A DNA stretch of 64,000 nt from Roseomonas populi (GTDB lineage Bacteria > Pseudomonadota > Alphaproteobacteria > Acetobacterales > Acetobacteraceae). A model generated the notes under the pieces. That model was not told where the DNA came from and did not search any database. It saw only the letters and a program-made list of their open reading frames with translations. Location of the stretch: NCBI RefSeq assembly GCF_024594815.1, contig NZ_JANJOU010000017.1, forward strand, positions 62,001 to 126,000. Direction: 5' to 3'. Both the position numbers and the translations under genes were made by a program. Shown here piece by piece: positions 41,393-50,443 of the stretch (positions are counted from its first letter, which is position 1; each line of letters opens with the position of its first letter).

Positions 41393-42025
41393 TTGCTCGA
41401 CGACTACCGGCTCTTCACCACGCAGCTCGTGACCCTCTGGGCCGTGCTCGACCCGATCGGCCACCTGCCCCTCTTCCTCGGCGCCACCACGGCGCTGAGC
41501 GAGGCCGGGCGCCGGCGGGCGGCGTGGCTGGGCGTGGCGATCGCCTTCGGCATCCTCACCACCTTCTCCGTGGTCGGGCAGTTCCTGCTGCACGCGATGG
41601 GGATTTCGCTGCTGTCCTTCCAGATCGCCGGCGGCGTGATCGTCTTCCTCTTCGCCCTGAACATGGTGCTGGGCGAGGCCAGGGAATCCGCGATCCAGTC
41701 CTCCTCCGGGGAGGATGCGACGGCGGTGGCGATCCACCCGCTCGCCACGCCGATCATCGCCGGGCCGGGCTCCATGCTCACGATGGTCCTGCTGATGGAC
41801 AACAACCGCTACTCGCCGGTCCAGCAGGGGGTGACGATCGCCGCCCTGGCGGCCGTCCTCGCCGCGCTGCTCTGCGTCTTCCTCCTGGGCGAGAGGGTGC
41901 GGCGCGTCATCGGCGCCCACGGGGCGCACCTGCTGCGGCGGATCATGGGCCTCATCCTCGCGGCCCTCGCGGTCAACATGATCCTCAGCGCGGTCGCGCT
42001 CTGGCTGCACCTGCCGGAAATTTGA
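41393..42025 (+). CDS. MarC family integral membrane protein
   Basis: About 210 residues and six hydrophobic segments. WAVLDPIGHLPLFLGAT is the MarC hallmark, and the second half repeats it as AIHPLATPIIAGPGSMLTMV. The proposed start is TTG 41393, since the frame has no ATG or GTG between the monooxygenase gene and the first membrane helix. Function of MarC proteins is unknown; the old link to multiple antibiotic resistance was not borne out. Confidence 0.87.
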   Translation: MLDDYRLFTTQLVTLWAVLDPIGHLPLFLGATTALSEAGRRRAAWLGVAIAFGILTTFSVVGQFLLHAMGISLLSFQIAGGVIVFLFALNMVLGEARESAIQSSSGEDATAVAIHPLATPIIAGPGSMLTMVLLMDNNRYSPVQQGVTIAALAAVLAALLCVFLLGERVRRVIGAHGAHLLRRIMGLILAALAVNMILSAVALWLHLPEI

Positions 42026-42191
42026 GGCCGGGGTGGCGGCGGTGGCGCCGTCACCGCATCCGGCATTTCCCAGGCCGTGCGGCAAGGGCGCGCCCAGCTC
42101 CTTCTCCGGGCCCACCCTGCCACCCCCGGCATCCCAGCCCCGCGCGGGCGTGGCTGGCCATCCGCCGGGACGGGGCCCACCATGGCCGGGC

Positions 42192-43424
42192 ATGCCTGCC
42201 CCGCCCGATGACACCGCAGCCCGGACCCGCCGGCTGATCCTGCTCTATGGCCTCACGGCCTTCTCCACGAGCCTCTCGGCGCGCAGCCTGGACCCGATCC
42301 TGCCGGAGATCGCGCGGGACCTGGCCGTCTCCACGGACCGGATCGCGCTGCTCGCCACGGCCTTCGCCCTGCCCTACGCGCTGATCCAGCCGATCCTCGG
42401 GCCCGTCGGCGACGCGCTGGGCAAGCGGCGGATCATCGTGATCGCCACCATCCTTACCGGCCTGGCACTGATCGCCTGCGCGCTCTCGCCGGGGGCGGGG
42501 CCGCTCTTTGTGTTCCGGGCGCTGGCGGGGGCAGCGGCGGGTGGCGTGTACCCGCTGATCATCGCCACCTTCGGAGACCGGGTGCCGGTGGCGCAGCGAC
42601 CGGTGGCGCTGAGCCAGCTGCTGGCCTTCAGCATCATCGGGCAGATCGGGGGCGGGGTGCTCTCCGGGCTCGTGCACGGGCTGGTCGGCTGGCGGGAGAT
42701 CATCGGCCTCGGCGCGGTGCCGGTGCTGCTGGTGGCGGCGGTGCTGTGGGCAGACTTGCGGCGCGATCCGGAGCCGCCGGCGGGCCGGGTGGATGCCGTG
42801 GCCGCCTTCCGCCGCTACGGCGAGATCGTGCGGCTGCCGATGGCGCGCCGGGTCTATGCCTCCGTCTGGGCCGAAGGGCTCCTGGTCTTCGGGCTGCTGC
42901 CCTTCCTGGCCGCGCTGATGGCAAGCTGGGGCATGGGCGGCCCGCTGGAGGCGGGGCTGGCCATCGGCGCCTTCGGCCTGGCCGGGGTGGGCTACGCCCT
43001 CGTCTCGCGGATCATGCTGGCGCGGCTGGGGCTGCCGGCCATGATGCGCGTGGCGGGGGTGCTGGCGGGGCTGGGCTTCGCCATCGTCGCCCTCTCGGGC
43101 GGGCGCGGGGCCGGGGCGGCGCCCCTGCTGGCGGCGCTGCCGGTGATCCTCGGCCTGTTCCTGGTCGGCATGGGCTACTTCACCATGCACAACGCCCTGC
43201 AGACCCGGGTGACGGAGGTGGCGCCGAAGGCCCGCGGCTCGGCGGTGGCGCTGCACGCCTTCTCCTTCTTCGTCGGGCAGTCGCTCGGGCCGCTGCTCTT
43301 CGGTGGGCTGGTCACGGGGCTCGGGGCGATGGTGGCGCTGCTGGCCTGCGGGGCGGCGATGCTGGCGCTGGGCCTCGTCCTCTCCCGGGTCATGCGGATG
43401 CCGGCCAGGGGGCCCGCCGCGTAA
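42192..43424 (+). CDS. MFS transporter (drug/metabolite efflux type)
   Basis: A 410-residue twelve-helix transporter. The loop 2-3 motif reads GPVGDALGKRRII, the usual MFS signature A variant. ATG 42192 begins a short polar leader followed by the first helix. LFVFRALAGAAAGGVYPLIIA and the C-terminal FFVGQSLGPLLFGGLV fit the drug:proton antiporter group. Cargo is unknown. It lies between MarC and the aminotransferase gene with gaps of 166 and 58 bp. Confidence 0.9.
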   Translation: MPAPPDDTAARTRRLILLYGLTAFSTSLSARSLDPILPEIARDLAVSTDRIALLATAFALPYALIQPILGPVGDALGKRRIIVIATILTGLALIACALSPGAGPLFVFRALAGAAAGGVYPLIIATFGDRVPVAQRPVALSQLLAFSIIGQIGGGVLSGLVHGLVGWREIIGLGAVPVLLVAAVLWADLRRDPEPPAGRVDAVAAFRRYGEIVRLPMARRVYASVWAEGLLVFGLLPFLAALMASWGMGGPLEAGLAIGAFGLAGVGYALVSRIMLARLGLPAMMRVAGVLAGLGFAIVALSGGRGAGAAPLLAALPVILGLFLVGMGYFTMHNALQTRVTEVAPKARGSAVALHAFSFFVGQSLGPLLFGGLVTGLGAMVALLACGAAMLALGLVLSRVMRMPARGPAA

Positions 43425-43482
43425 CCCTCGGATACGATCCTTGATTTCGACGCCCCCGCCGCTTTGGGCTAAGGGGGCGCCC

Positions 43483-44646
43483 ATGGCGCAAGACCCCTCT
43501 TCCCTCCCGCCCATCGGGCTGTTCGACGTGAAGGCCCAGCAGGCGCTGATCCGGCCGGAGATCGACCGCCGCATCGCCGCCGTGCTGGATTCCGGCCGCT
43601 TCGTGCAGGGGCCGGAGGTGGAGGAGGTGGAGCGCGCGCTGGCCGCCTTCGCGGGCGCGGGCCACTGCGTCGGCGTCTCCTCCGGCACGGACGCGCTTCA
43701 GATCGCGATGATGGCGGAGGGGATCGGGCGCGGCGACGCCGTGTTCCTGCCCGCCTTCACCTACACGGCCACGGCCGAGGTGCCGCTGGTGCTCGGCGCC
43801 ACCCCCGTCTTCGTGGACGTGGACCCGCAGACCTTCAACATCGACATCGCCGACCTGAAGAACCGCATCGCGCTGGTGAAGGCGGAAGGGAAGCTCCGCC
43901 CCCGCGCCGTGGTGGGCGTGGACCTCTTCGGCCTGCCCGCCGACTGGCAGGCGATCGAGGCGATCTGCGCCGAGGAGGGCATGTTCGCCCTGGACGACGC
44001 CGCGCAGGCCTTCGGCGGGGCGCTGAACGGCAAGCGCCTGGGGAACTGGGGCGGTGCGGCCGCCCTTTCCTTCTATCCGACGAAGACGCTGGGCTGTTAC
44101 GGCGATGGCGGCGCGCTGTTGACCAACGACGCGGAGAAGGCGGAGCTCTACCGCTCGCTGCGAACCCACGGCGAGGGCAAGACCCGCTACGAGGTGATGC
44201 GCACCGGCATGAACGGCCGCCTGGACACGATCCAGGCCGCCATCCTGCTCTGCAAGCTGCCGCTGCTGGAGGATGAGCTGACGTCCCGCGCCCGCGTGGC
44301 CGCCGGGTACGACGCCGCGCTGGCAGGCAAGGTGCAGACCCCCGCGAAGCCGGCAGGGGCGGAGAGCGCCTATGGCCTCTACTCCATCGCGCTGGCCGAT
44401 GAGGCGCAGCGGACCCGCGTGCAGGAGGCCTGCAAGGCCCGCGGCGTGCCGACGGCGGTGTACTACCCCCTGCCGCTGCACCATCAGCCCGCCTACCGGG
44501 AGGCCCACGCCTCCGCGCTCGGCCAGGTGCCGCCGCTGCCGGTGAGCGAGGCGCTGTGCAAGCGCATCCTGGCCCTGCCGATGCACCCCTACCTGGACGA
44601 CGCGCAGGTGACGCGGGTGACGGAGGCGGTGCTGGCGGGGGTCTGA
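43483..44646 (+). CDS. DegT/DnrJ/EryC1/StrS family aminotransferase
   Basis: A 387-residue PLP enzyme. The PLP Lys is in [19 protein letters not shown], and the conserved Asp/Gln pair is in [26 protein letters not shown] holds the phosphate group. Members transaminate nucleotide-linked keto sugars for LPS O-antigen and capsule. It starts at ATG 43483 after AAGGGGG. phnC follows 38 bp downstream, but a hairpin between suggests separate units. Confidence 0.93.
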   Translation: MAQDPSSLPPIGLFDVKAQQALIRPEIDRRIAAVLDSGRFVQGPEVEEVERALAAFAGAGHCVGVSSGTDALQIAMMAEGIGRGDAVFLPAFTYTATAEVPLVLGATPVFVDVDPQTFNIDIADLKNRIALVKAEGKLRPRAVVGVDLFGLPADWQAIEAICAEEGMFALDDAAQAFGGALNGKRLGNWGGAAALSFYPTKTLGCYGDGGALLTNDAEKAELYRSLRTHGEGKTRYEVMRTGMNGRLDTIQAAILLCKLPLLEDELTSRARVAAGYDAALAGKVQTPAKPAGAESAYGLYSIALADEAQRTRVQEACKARGVPTAVYYPLPLHHQPAYREAHASALGQVPPLPVSEALCKRILALPMHPYLDDAQVTRVTEAVLAGV

Positions 44647-44660
44647 GGCCGCCCTATACT

Positions 44661-44680
44661 GGCCCTGCAACCGCAGGGCC
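44661..44680 (+). other. Hairpin in the leader of phnC
   Basis: GGCCCTGC, loop AACC and GCAGGGCC form a perfect 8-bp stem that ends 4 bp before the phnC ATG and touches its GGGG Shine-Dalgarno. A TATACT hexamer sits just upstream (44655-44660). It might end degT transcripts or hinder phnC translation. A nearly identical motif occurs at 60797-60815. Confidence 0.4.
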
Positions 44681-44684
44681 GGGG

Positions 44685-45482
<798 letters not shown>

Positions 45483-45496
45483 ACCCGAGGCCCGCC

Positions 45497-46483
45497 ATGC
45501 CCAGCCGCCGCGCCCTCCTCTCCGCCGCCCTCGCGCTGCCCGCCCCCTTACTCATCCCGGCGGCCTTGGCAGCACGGCGCACCGCCGACCCGGACACCGC
45601 CTTTCCCCAACCCGGCCGCCGCCCCTGGGCGGATGCCATCGGCACGCTCCGCATCGGCCTCTCCGGCGGGGAGAACGAGGTGGACCGCCTGGCCCGCAAC
45701 GAGCCCTACCGCGCCCTGCTGGAGGAGACCTTCAAGCTCCCCGTCCGCCTCTTCTCCGCGCCGGACTTCGCCGGGCTGGGCCAGGCCTTCGCCGCCGGGC
45801 TGATCGAGGTGGCGCAGATGGGCGCCGCCAACTTCGCCGGCACCTGGGCCGAGACGCGCGGCGCCATCCAGCCCCTCGTCGCCCCGGAGGGCGAGGACGG
45901 CACGCTGGGCTACGTGGCCGTGATGATCGTGCGCTCGGATTCCGGCATCACGGATCTGGCTGGGATGCGCGGCAGGTCCCTCGCCTGGGCGGATCCCAAC
46001 TCCACCTCCGGCTACTTCGCCCCGCGCGCCGCGCTGCGCGCCGCCGGCATTGACGTGAACACCTACTTCTCCCGCACCGGCTTCGCGGGCGGCCACCAGC
46101 AGGGCATCGTCGCCGTGCTGCACCGCCAGTACGACGCCACCTGCACCTGGGCCTCCGGCGTCGGCGACGTCTCCACCGGCTATTCCCGCGGCGCGCTGAA
46201 AGCCATGGTGGACAACGGCATGCTCGACATGCGCGACCTGCGCGTGATCTGGACCAGCGACACCATCCCCGCCGGCCCCGTCGCCTGCCGCGCCAACCTG
46301 CCCGACACCTTCAAGAACGACATGCGGGACTTCCTCCTCGCCCTGCCGAAGGTCCACCCGGCCATCTACCAGGGCATCGAGCGCGGCGGCGGAACCGGCT
46401 TCCGCACCGTGACGGCGGAGGACTACGCGCTGGTGCTGAAGCTGCGCGAGGAGGAGGCGGCGGAACGCCGGCGGCGGCGGTGA
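45497..46483 (+). CDS. phnD: Phosphonate ABC importer binding protein PhnD
   Basis: A 328-residue periplasmic protein with an N-terminal signal (MPSRRALLSAALALPAPLL). The mature part has LRIGLSGGENEVDRL and the PhnD block SLAWADPNSTSGYFAPRAAL, whose Ser/Thr residues contact the phosphonate group in known members. GGHQQGIVAVLHRQYDA also fits. A dispersed element lies between this gene and phnE1 and breaks the otherwise compact operon. Confidence 0.94.
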   Translation: MPSRRALLSAALALPAPLLIPAALAARRTADPDTAFPQPGRRPWADAIGTLRIGLSGGENEVDRLARNEPYRALLEETFKLPVRLFSAPDFAGLGQAFAAGLIEVAQMGAANFAGTWAETRGAIQPLVAPEGEDGTLGYVAVMIVRSDSGITDLAGMRGRSLAWADPNSTSGYFAPRAALRAAGIDVNTYFSRTGFAGGHQQGIVAVLHRQYDATCTWASGVGDVSTGYSRGALKAMVDNGMLDMRDLRVIWTSDTIPAGPVACRANLPDTFKNDMRDFLLALPKVHPAIYQGIERGGGTGFRTVTAEDYALVLKLREEEAAERRRRR

Positions 46484-46498
46484 CGGTCCTAGTGGCCC

Positions 46499-46715
46499 CC
46501 AGGGGGAAGAAAGAATCCTTCCCCCTGGAACCCCCATCATCTTCTTCTAATAGGCTGCCGCGGAATGCTGCGCTGGGGTCTCGCCGAGCGGCCATGCCGC
46601 TCGGCGCGAGACATGGCAGCCCGGGGATCAAGGGCGGGACAGCGATCAGGGTATCCACGGCAGTCCCGGAGAAAAAAATGATGGGGGTCTGGGGGAAGAA
46701 TTCACTCTTCCCCCA
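46499..46715 (+). repeat. Dispersed hairpin element, copy R8 (type B, inside the phn operon)
   Basis: Begins 15 bp after phnD. Left hairpin 46499-46528 (11-bp arms CCAGGGGGAAG/CTTCCCCCTGG), central stem 46579-46611 (CCGAGCGGC/GCCGCTCGG plus an outer TCTCG/CGAGA), right hairpin 46689-46716 (CTGGGGGAAGA/TCTTCCCCCAG). The last base of the right stem is the G of the phnE1 start codon, so the element abuts that gene exactly. Confidence 0.8.
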
Positions 46716-47606
46716 GTGGCGCCCCCTCTGACCACCGCAGCAGCACAGCGCGGCGAGGCCGCCTTCCAGGCCGCGCGCCGCGCGAAGCGGGGGCGGGCGC
46801 TGCTGGGCGTGGCGCTGTTCCTGGCCGCCCTGCTGGCCAGCGCGTGGATGAGCGAGTTCCACCCGGCGGCGCTGGTTGCCGGGCTGCCGCGCGCGGGGGA
46901 CTACTTCGTGAAGCTGCTGCCGGAGCTGCGCTGGGGGGCGCTGTTCGGCGGTTGGGAGACGGAGGGCAGCCTCGCCTTCTGGTTCTACCGGCTGGACAAG
47001 TGGGCGCTGCTGCTGCTGGAGACGGCGAATATGGCGGCGCTGGCTACGCTGGCGGGCGGGGCGGCGGCGCTGCTGCTCTCCTTCGCCGCCGCGCGGAACA
47101 CGGCGCCGAACAGGTGGGCGTACGTTCTGGCCCGGCGCGGGCTGGAAGCGGTGCGGACGGTGCCGGAGATCGTCTACGCGCTGATCCTCGTCTGGGCCTT
47201 CGGGGTGGGGCCGCTGGCGGGCATCATCGCCATCGCGCTCCACACGGCGGGCGCGCTGGGCAAGCTGTTCGCCGAGGCGATCGAGAACGCAGCGATGGGG
47301 CCGTGGGACGCGGTGCGGGCCGCGGGCGGCACCTGGGTGCAGGCCTGCCGCTTCGCGGTGCTGCCGCAGGTGGCGCCGAACGTCGTCAGCTACCTGCTGC
47401 TGCGGTTCGAGATCAACGTGCGGGGCGCGAGCGTGATCGGCTTCGTCGGCGCGGGCGGCATCGGGCAGGAGCTCTACCTCGTCATCTCCCAGAACTACTA
47501 CGAGGAGATCTCGGCCATCATCGTGCTGATCGTGATCGTGGTGGCGATGATCGACCTCCTCTCCGACCGCGTCCGCCGCGGGCTGGTGGGGGAGGCGCGC
47601 GCATGA
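46716..47606 (+). CDS. phnE: Phosphonate ABC importer permease PhnE (first copy)
   Basis: A 296-residue permease with about six hydrophobic segments. The binding-protein-dependent transport motif is EAIENAAMGPWDAVRAAGGTW, with FVGAGGIGQELY near the C-terminus. It starts at GTG 46716, which has no Shine-Dalgarno, because a hairpin of the R8 element ends on it. Either initiation is weak or a later start is used. Its stop overlaps the second phnE by 4 bp; the two permeases probably form a heterodimer. Confidence 0.92.
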   Translation: MAPPLTTAAAQRGEAAFQAARRAKRGRALLGVALFLAALLASAWMSEFHPAALVAGLPRAGDYFVKLLPELRWGALFGGWETEGSLAFWFYRLDKWALLLLETANMAALATLAGGAAALLLSFAAARNTAPNRWAYVLARRGLEAVRTVPEIVYALILVWAFGVGPLAGIIAIALHTAGALGKLFAEAIENAAMGPWDAVRAAGGTWVQACRFAVLPQVAPNVVSYLLLRFEINVRGASVIGFVGAGGIGQELYLVISQNYYEEISAIIVLIVIVVAMIDLLSDRVRRGLVGEARA

Positions 47607-48439
47607 GCGGGGCGCGCATCGACCACTGGAAGGCGGCGCTGCCGGAGGCCTTCGCCCTATCCCCGCGCCGGCGCGCGTGGCGCCTGGCCGGGGGCGCGCT
47701 GTTCCTGCTGTGGTTCGTCTGGGCGCTCTGGCTCTTCGACATCACGCCGCAGCGGCTGTGGAACGGGCTCTCCGGCCTCTTCGTCATCATCCGCCTGATG
47801 ATCCCGCCCTCGCCCGGGGAGCTGTGGCAGGACATCCTGCAGGGCATCGCGGAGAGCGTGGCGATGGCCTTCCTCGGCACCGTGCTGGCCGCGACCTTCG
47901 CCATCCCGCTCGGCTTCCTCGGGGCGCGGAACGTCGTCACCGCCACGCTGCTGCGCTTCTCGCTCCGCCGGGTCTTCGACGGGATGCGCGGCGTGGACCA
48001 GCTGATCTGGGCGCTGGCCTTCGTGCGCGCGGTCGGCCTCGGGCCGCTGGCGGGCGTGCTCGCCCTCTTCGTCTCCGACCTCGCCACCCTCTCCAAGCTC
48101 TACGCCGAGGCGATCGAGAACGCGGACCGCCGCCAGGCGGAGGGGGTGGTGGCCGCGGGCGGATCGCGCCTCATGGCGGTCCGCTTCGGCATCCTGCCGC
48201 AGGTCCTGCCTGTCATGCTGGCCCAGGCCCTCTACTTCTTCGAGAGCAACACGCGCTCCGCTTCCATCCTCGGCGTGGTGGGCGCGGGCGGGATCGGGCT
48301 GCAGATCGCCGAGCGCATCAAGGTGCGCCACTGGGACGAGGTGGCCTTCATCATCATCCTGATGGTCGTCACCGTCGCGGTGATCGATTGGATCGGCGGG
48401 CGCATCCGGCGGCGGCTGATCGGCGGGCGCGGTGCGTGA
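47603..48439 (+). CDS. phnE: Phosphonate ABC importer permease PhnE (second copy)
   Basis: A 278-residue permease. The N-terminal cytoplasmic segment precedes a helix around WRLAGGALFLLWFVWALWLF. Family motifs are EAIENADRRQAEGVVAAGGSR and ILGVVGAGGIGLQIAERI. It begins inside the stop of the first copy (ATGA) and ends the operon. A dispersed element follows 8 bp after the stop. Confidence 0.94.
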   Translation: MSGARIDHWKAALPEAFALSPRRRAWRLAGGALFLLWFVWALWLFDITPQRLWNGLSGLFVIIRLMIPPSPGELWQDILQGIAESVAMAFLGTVLAATFAIPLGFLGARNVVTATLLRFSLRRVFDGMRGVDQLIWALAFVRAVGLGPLAGVLALFVSDLATLSKLYAEAIENADRRQAEGVVAAGGSRLMAVRFGILPQVLPVMLAQALYFFESNTRSASILGVVGAGGIGLQIAERIKVRHWDEVAFIIILMVVTVAVIDWIGGRIRRRLIGGRGA

Positions 48440-48447
48440 TGGACTGG

Positions 48448-48660
48448 AGGGAGGGGAGAAGGAATTCTCCCCTCCCTTGGAACCCACCCCTCGTCTTTCT
48501 TAAGGGGGCTGCCGGGGAATGCGGGGCTGGCGGTTCGCCGAGGGGCCACGACCCTCGGCGCGGGGCATGTCTTCCCGGCACCAACTCGGAGAAAAAGATG
48601 ATGGGGAACCAGGGGGAAGAATTCCTTCTTCCTCCTGGTGGAGGGCACGGGAGGCAAAGC
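48448..48660 (+). repeat. Dispersed 3'-end hairpin element, copy R9 (type B)
   Basis: Left hairpin 48448-48477: at least 12 bp perfect, GGGAGGGGAGAA around a GGAA loop. Central stem 48536-48560 (CGCCGAGGG/CCCTCGGCG). Right hairpin 48609-48638 is the inverse type: arms CCAGGGGGAAGAA and complement with one G-T pair and loop TTCC, so the element has inverted ends. The remaining gap to gcrA carries only the terminator at 48680. Confidence 0.82.
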
Positions 48661-48679
48661 CTCCCGAAGGACCAACAAG

Positions 48680-48710
48680 AAAGGCGCCGGTCCCCCTGAC
48701 CGGCGCCTTT
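48680..48710 (-). terminator. Terminator-like hairpin downstream of gcrA
   Basis: AAAGGCGCCGGT pairs perfectly with ACCGGCGCCTTT across a 7-nt loop. Read on the minus strand, the stem follows the gcrA stop by 24 bp and ends in CTTTCTTGTT, a modest T-rich tail. Confidence 0.75.
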
Positions 48711-48734
48711 CCTGTCACGCGATGTCGCTGCCGT

Positions 48735-49223
48735 TCAGGCAGCGTCCTCGCGCCGATCGCGCGCCTTCACGTAGGCAATCGAGGCGTGCTCCAGGCAATA
48801 GGGCTTCCCGGCGAAGGACTCCGACGTGCAGAAGCGGAACTCCGGCGTGCCGGGCTCACCGATCGGCCAGCAGCAGGTGCGCGCGCCGCTGCGCGGGAAG
48901 GGGCGCACCACGGCGGGCGCGGCAGAGGGCGCCGCGGCGCGCATCGCGGGCACCGGCGGGCGCGGCGCGGCGGGCATGACGGGGCGCGGCGCCGATGCGG
49001 CGACGGGCGCGACTGCCACCGCAACGACGGGGCGCGGTGCGGCGGCCGATGCGGCGGCCTGTTCGCGCTGGATCGGGCTCGGGCGCGCGGGCAGGTGCAG
49101 GCGATGCGCCTTGCCCACCACGGCGTTCTTCGAGATGCCCATGCGGCGCCCGATCTCGGCGGTGGAGTGTCCTTCCGCCCAGAGTGCCCGCAACTGTTCG
49201 ATCGCTTCCGCTGACCAGTCCAT
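48735..49223 (-). CDS. gcrA: Cell-cycle regulator GcrA
   Basis: A 162-residue protein. The N-terminal HTH (DWSAEAIEQLRALWAEGHST and EIGRRMGISKNAVVGKAHRL) binds DNA in known GcrA, which is a sigma70 cofactor acting at promoters with methylated GANTC. An Ala/Pro-rich linker leads to the sigma-binding C-terminus with GARTCCWPIGEPG and KPYCLEHASIAY. Both ends are well conserved. Upstream are three clustered GANTC sites, suggesting CcrM-dependent control of the gene or its neighbour. Confidence 0.97.
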   Translation of the reverse strand: MDWSAEAIEQLRALWAEGHSTAEIGRRMGISKNAVVGKAHRLHLPARPSPIQREQAAASAAAPRPVVAVAVAPVAASAPRPVMPAAPRPPVPAMRAAAPSAAPAVVRPFPRSGARTCCWPIGEPGTPEFRFCTSESFAGKPYCLEHASIAYVKARDRREDAA

Positions 49224-49322
49224 CGCGTAACCCCCGTCAACGACGATACAAGATACGGTAGGTCAGCCAGTTGCCCGCCCACAAGATGACGGCCACGAAA
49301 ACTTGTGGACGGAAATGTGGGC

Positions 49323-49353
49323 GATTCTGTGGACAGGAATCAGTGTGTGAATC
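49323..49353. promoter_or_regulatory. Cluster of three GANTC sites upstream of gcrA
   Basis: GATTC at 49323-49327 and GAATC at 49337-49341 and 49349-49353 lie within 31 bp of the 165-bp gap between gcrA and the next gene. An inverted repeat CCACAAG/CTTGTGG (49279-49285 and 49302-49308) and two TGTGGAC sequences resembling weak DnaA boxes are close by. In Caulobacter gcrA expression depends on DnaA and CtrA; the sites here suggest similar cell-cycle input. Confidence 0.6.
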
Positions 49354-49388
49354 GGATCAGCCGTTTCCCCTGCCCACTTCACACGTCG

Positions 49389-50351
49389 CTAGAGGATGAC
49401 ACCTTTCCTCAACATTCCGTGCACGCCCTTCTCGCCGTTCACGGTTTGAGTCACGCGGAAATCTACCGCGAGCGAGCAGAACTGATAGGCGTCCGCCGGA
49501 GAGAGGTTGGTGCGCGCGGCGATGAAGCCGATCATCTCGCGCAGCGCCTGCTTCATCGCCAGGTCCAGGTCCTCGTTCATGCCCATGGTGATGAAATGCG
49601 TGGGCGTCTCCGCGCGCGGGAAGCGCAGGATCGGGTCGCGCGCACCGCCGCCCTTCTCCACATGCAGGCCGAAGGTGCCGGTCAGGCTCGTCTCCAGCGC
49701 GTTGATGCAGACCTCGCCATCGCCCTGCACGCCGTGGCCATCGCCCGCCGAGAACATCGCGCCCGGCACGTGCACGGGCAGCCACAGGGTGGTGCCCTCC
49801 ACCAGCTCCTTGTTGTCGAGGTTGCCGCCATGCGCGCGCGGCTCCTTCGTGGAGATGCGGCCCCATTCCGGCGGCGGGGCCACGCCCATCACGCCGAAGA
49901 AGGGGGCGAGGTCCAGCTTGATCCCGCCGCCCATGGGCAGGGTGCAAGTCTTCGCCGCCTGGTCCACGGGGATGTGCAGCATCCGGCGGAAGGGAAAGTC
50001 CTCCGGCAGCGTGCCCATCAGCGGGCGGAAGCCGCAGAAGCCCCAATCCGTGCCCAGCTCGATCCTCTCGATCTCCACGCGCAGCGCGTCGCCCGGCTCC
50101 GCGCCGCGCACCTCCACCGGGCCGGTGATGATGTGCCCGACCAGGCCCGCCGTGTTCGCCGCGGCAATGTCGCGCAGGGCCTGCGGCACGGTCATGCCGC
50201 TGCCCTCGCCCGGCACGGCATCGCCGAGGCCCGAGACGCATTGCAGCGTCACGCTCTCCCCGGCCGCGATGCTCGCCACGGGCGGGAAGGCGGCATCGAA
50301 CTGGCCGATGCGCGTGGTCTGCGGCGTGGCGGGGACGAAATGCGGCATCAT
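49389..50351 (-). CDS. Acetamidase/formamidase family protein
   Basis: A 320-residue amidase of the FmdA/AmdA family. The metal-site region AMFSAGDGHGVQGDGEVCINALE and the block GHIITGPVEVRGAEPGDALRVEI are typical. Tandem ATGs at 50351 and 50348 follow GGAGGAATC. It would hydrolyse formamide, acetamide or a similar small amide to ammonia. It is transcribed towards gcrA and away from the flavoprotein gene. Confidence 0.93.
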   Translation of the reverse strand: MMPHFVPATPQTTRIGQFDAAFPPVASIAAGESVTLQCVSGLGDAVPGEGSGMTVPQALRDIAAANTAGLVGHIITGPVEVRGAEPGDALRVEIERIELGTDWGFCGFRPLMGTLPEDFPFRRMLHIPVDQAAKTCTLPMGGGIKLDLAPFFGVMGVAPPPEWGRISTKEPRAHGGNLDNKELVEGTTLWLPVHVPGAMFSAGDGHGVQGDGEVCINALETSLTGTFGLHVEKGGGARDPILRFPRAETPTHFITMGMNEDLDLAMKQALREMIGFIAARTNLSPADAYQFCSLAVDFRVTQTVNGEKGVHGMLRKGVIL

Positions 50352-50443
50352 CGATTCCTCCGGGCCGCCATTCTTGCCCGCGCGGCCCGGCTTGGCGAGA
50401 CGGCCTTGCGCGATCCGCCGCGGGGCGCCAAGGGAGGCCGGAG

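Noticed and set aside
42033-42191. N-terminal extension of the MFS transporter from the upstream ATG
   Set aside because: The extra 53 residues are Pro/Gly-rich and non-hydrophobic; ATG 42192 gives the usual short leader before the first helix.
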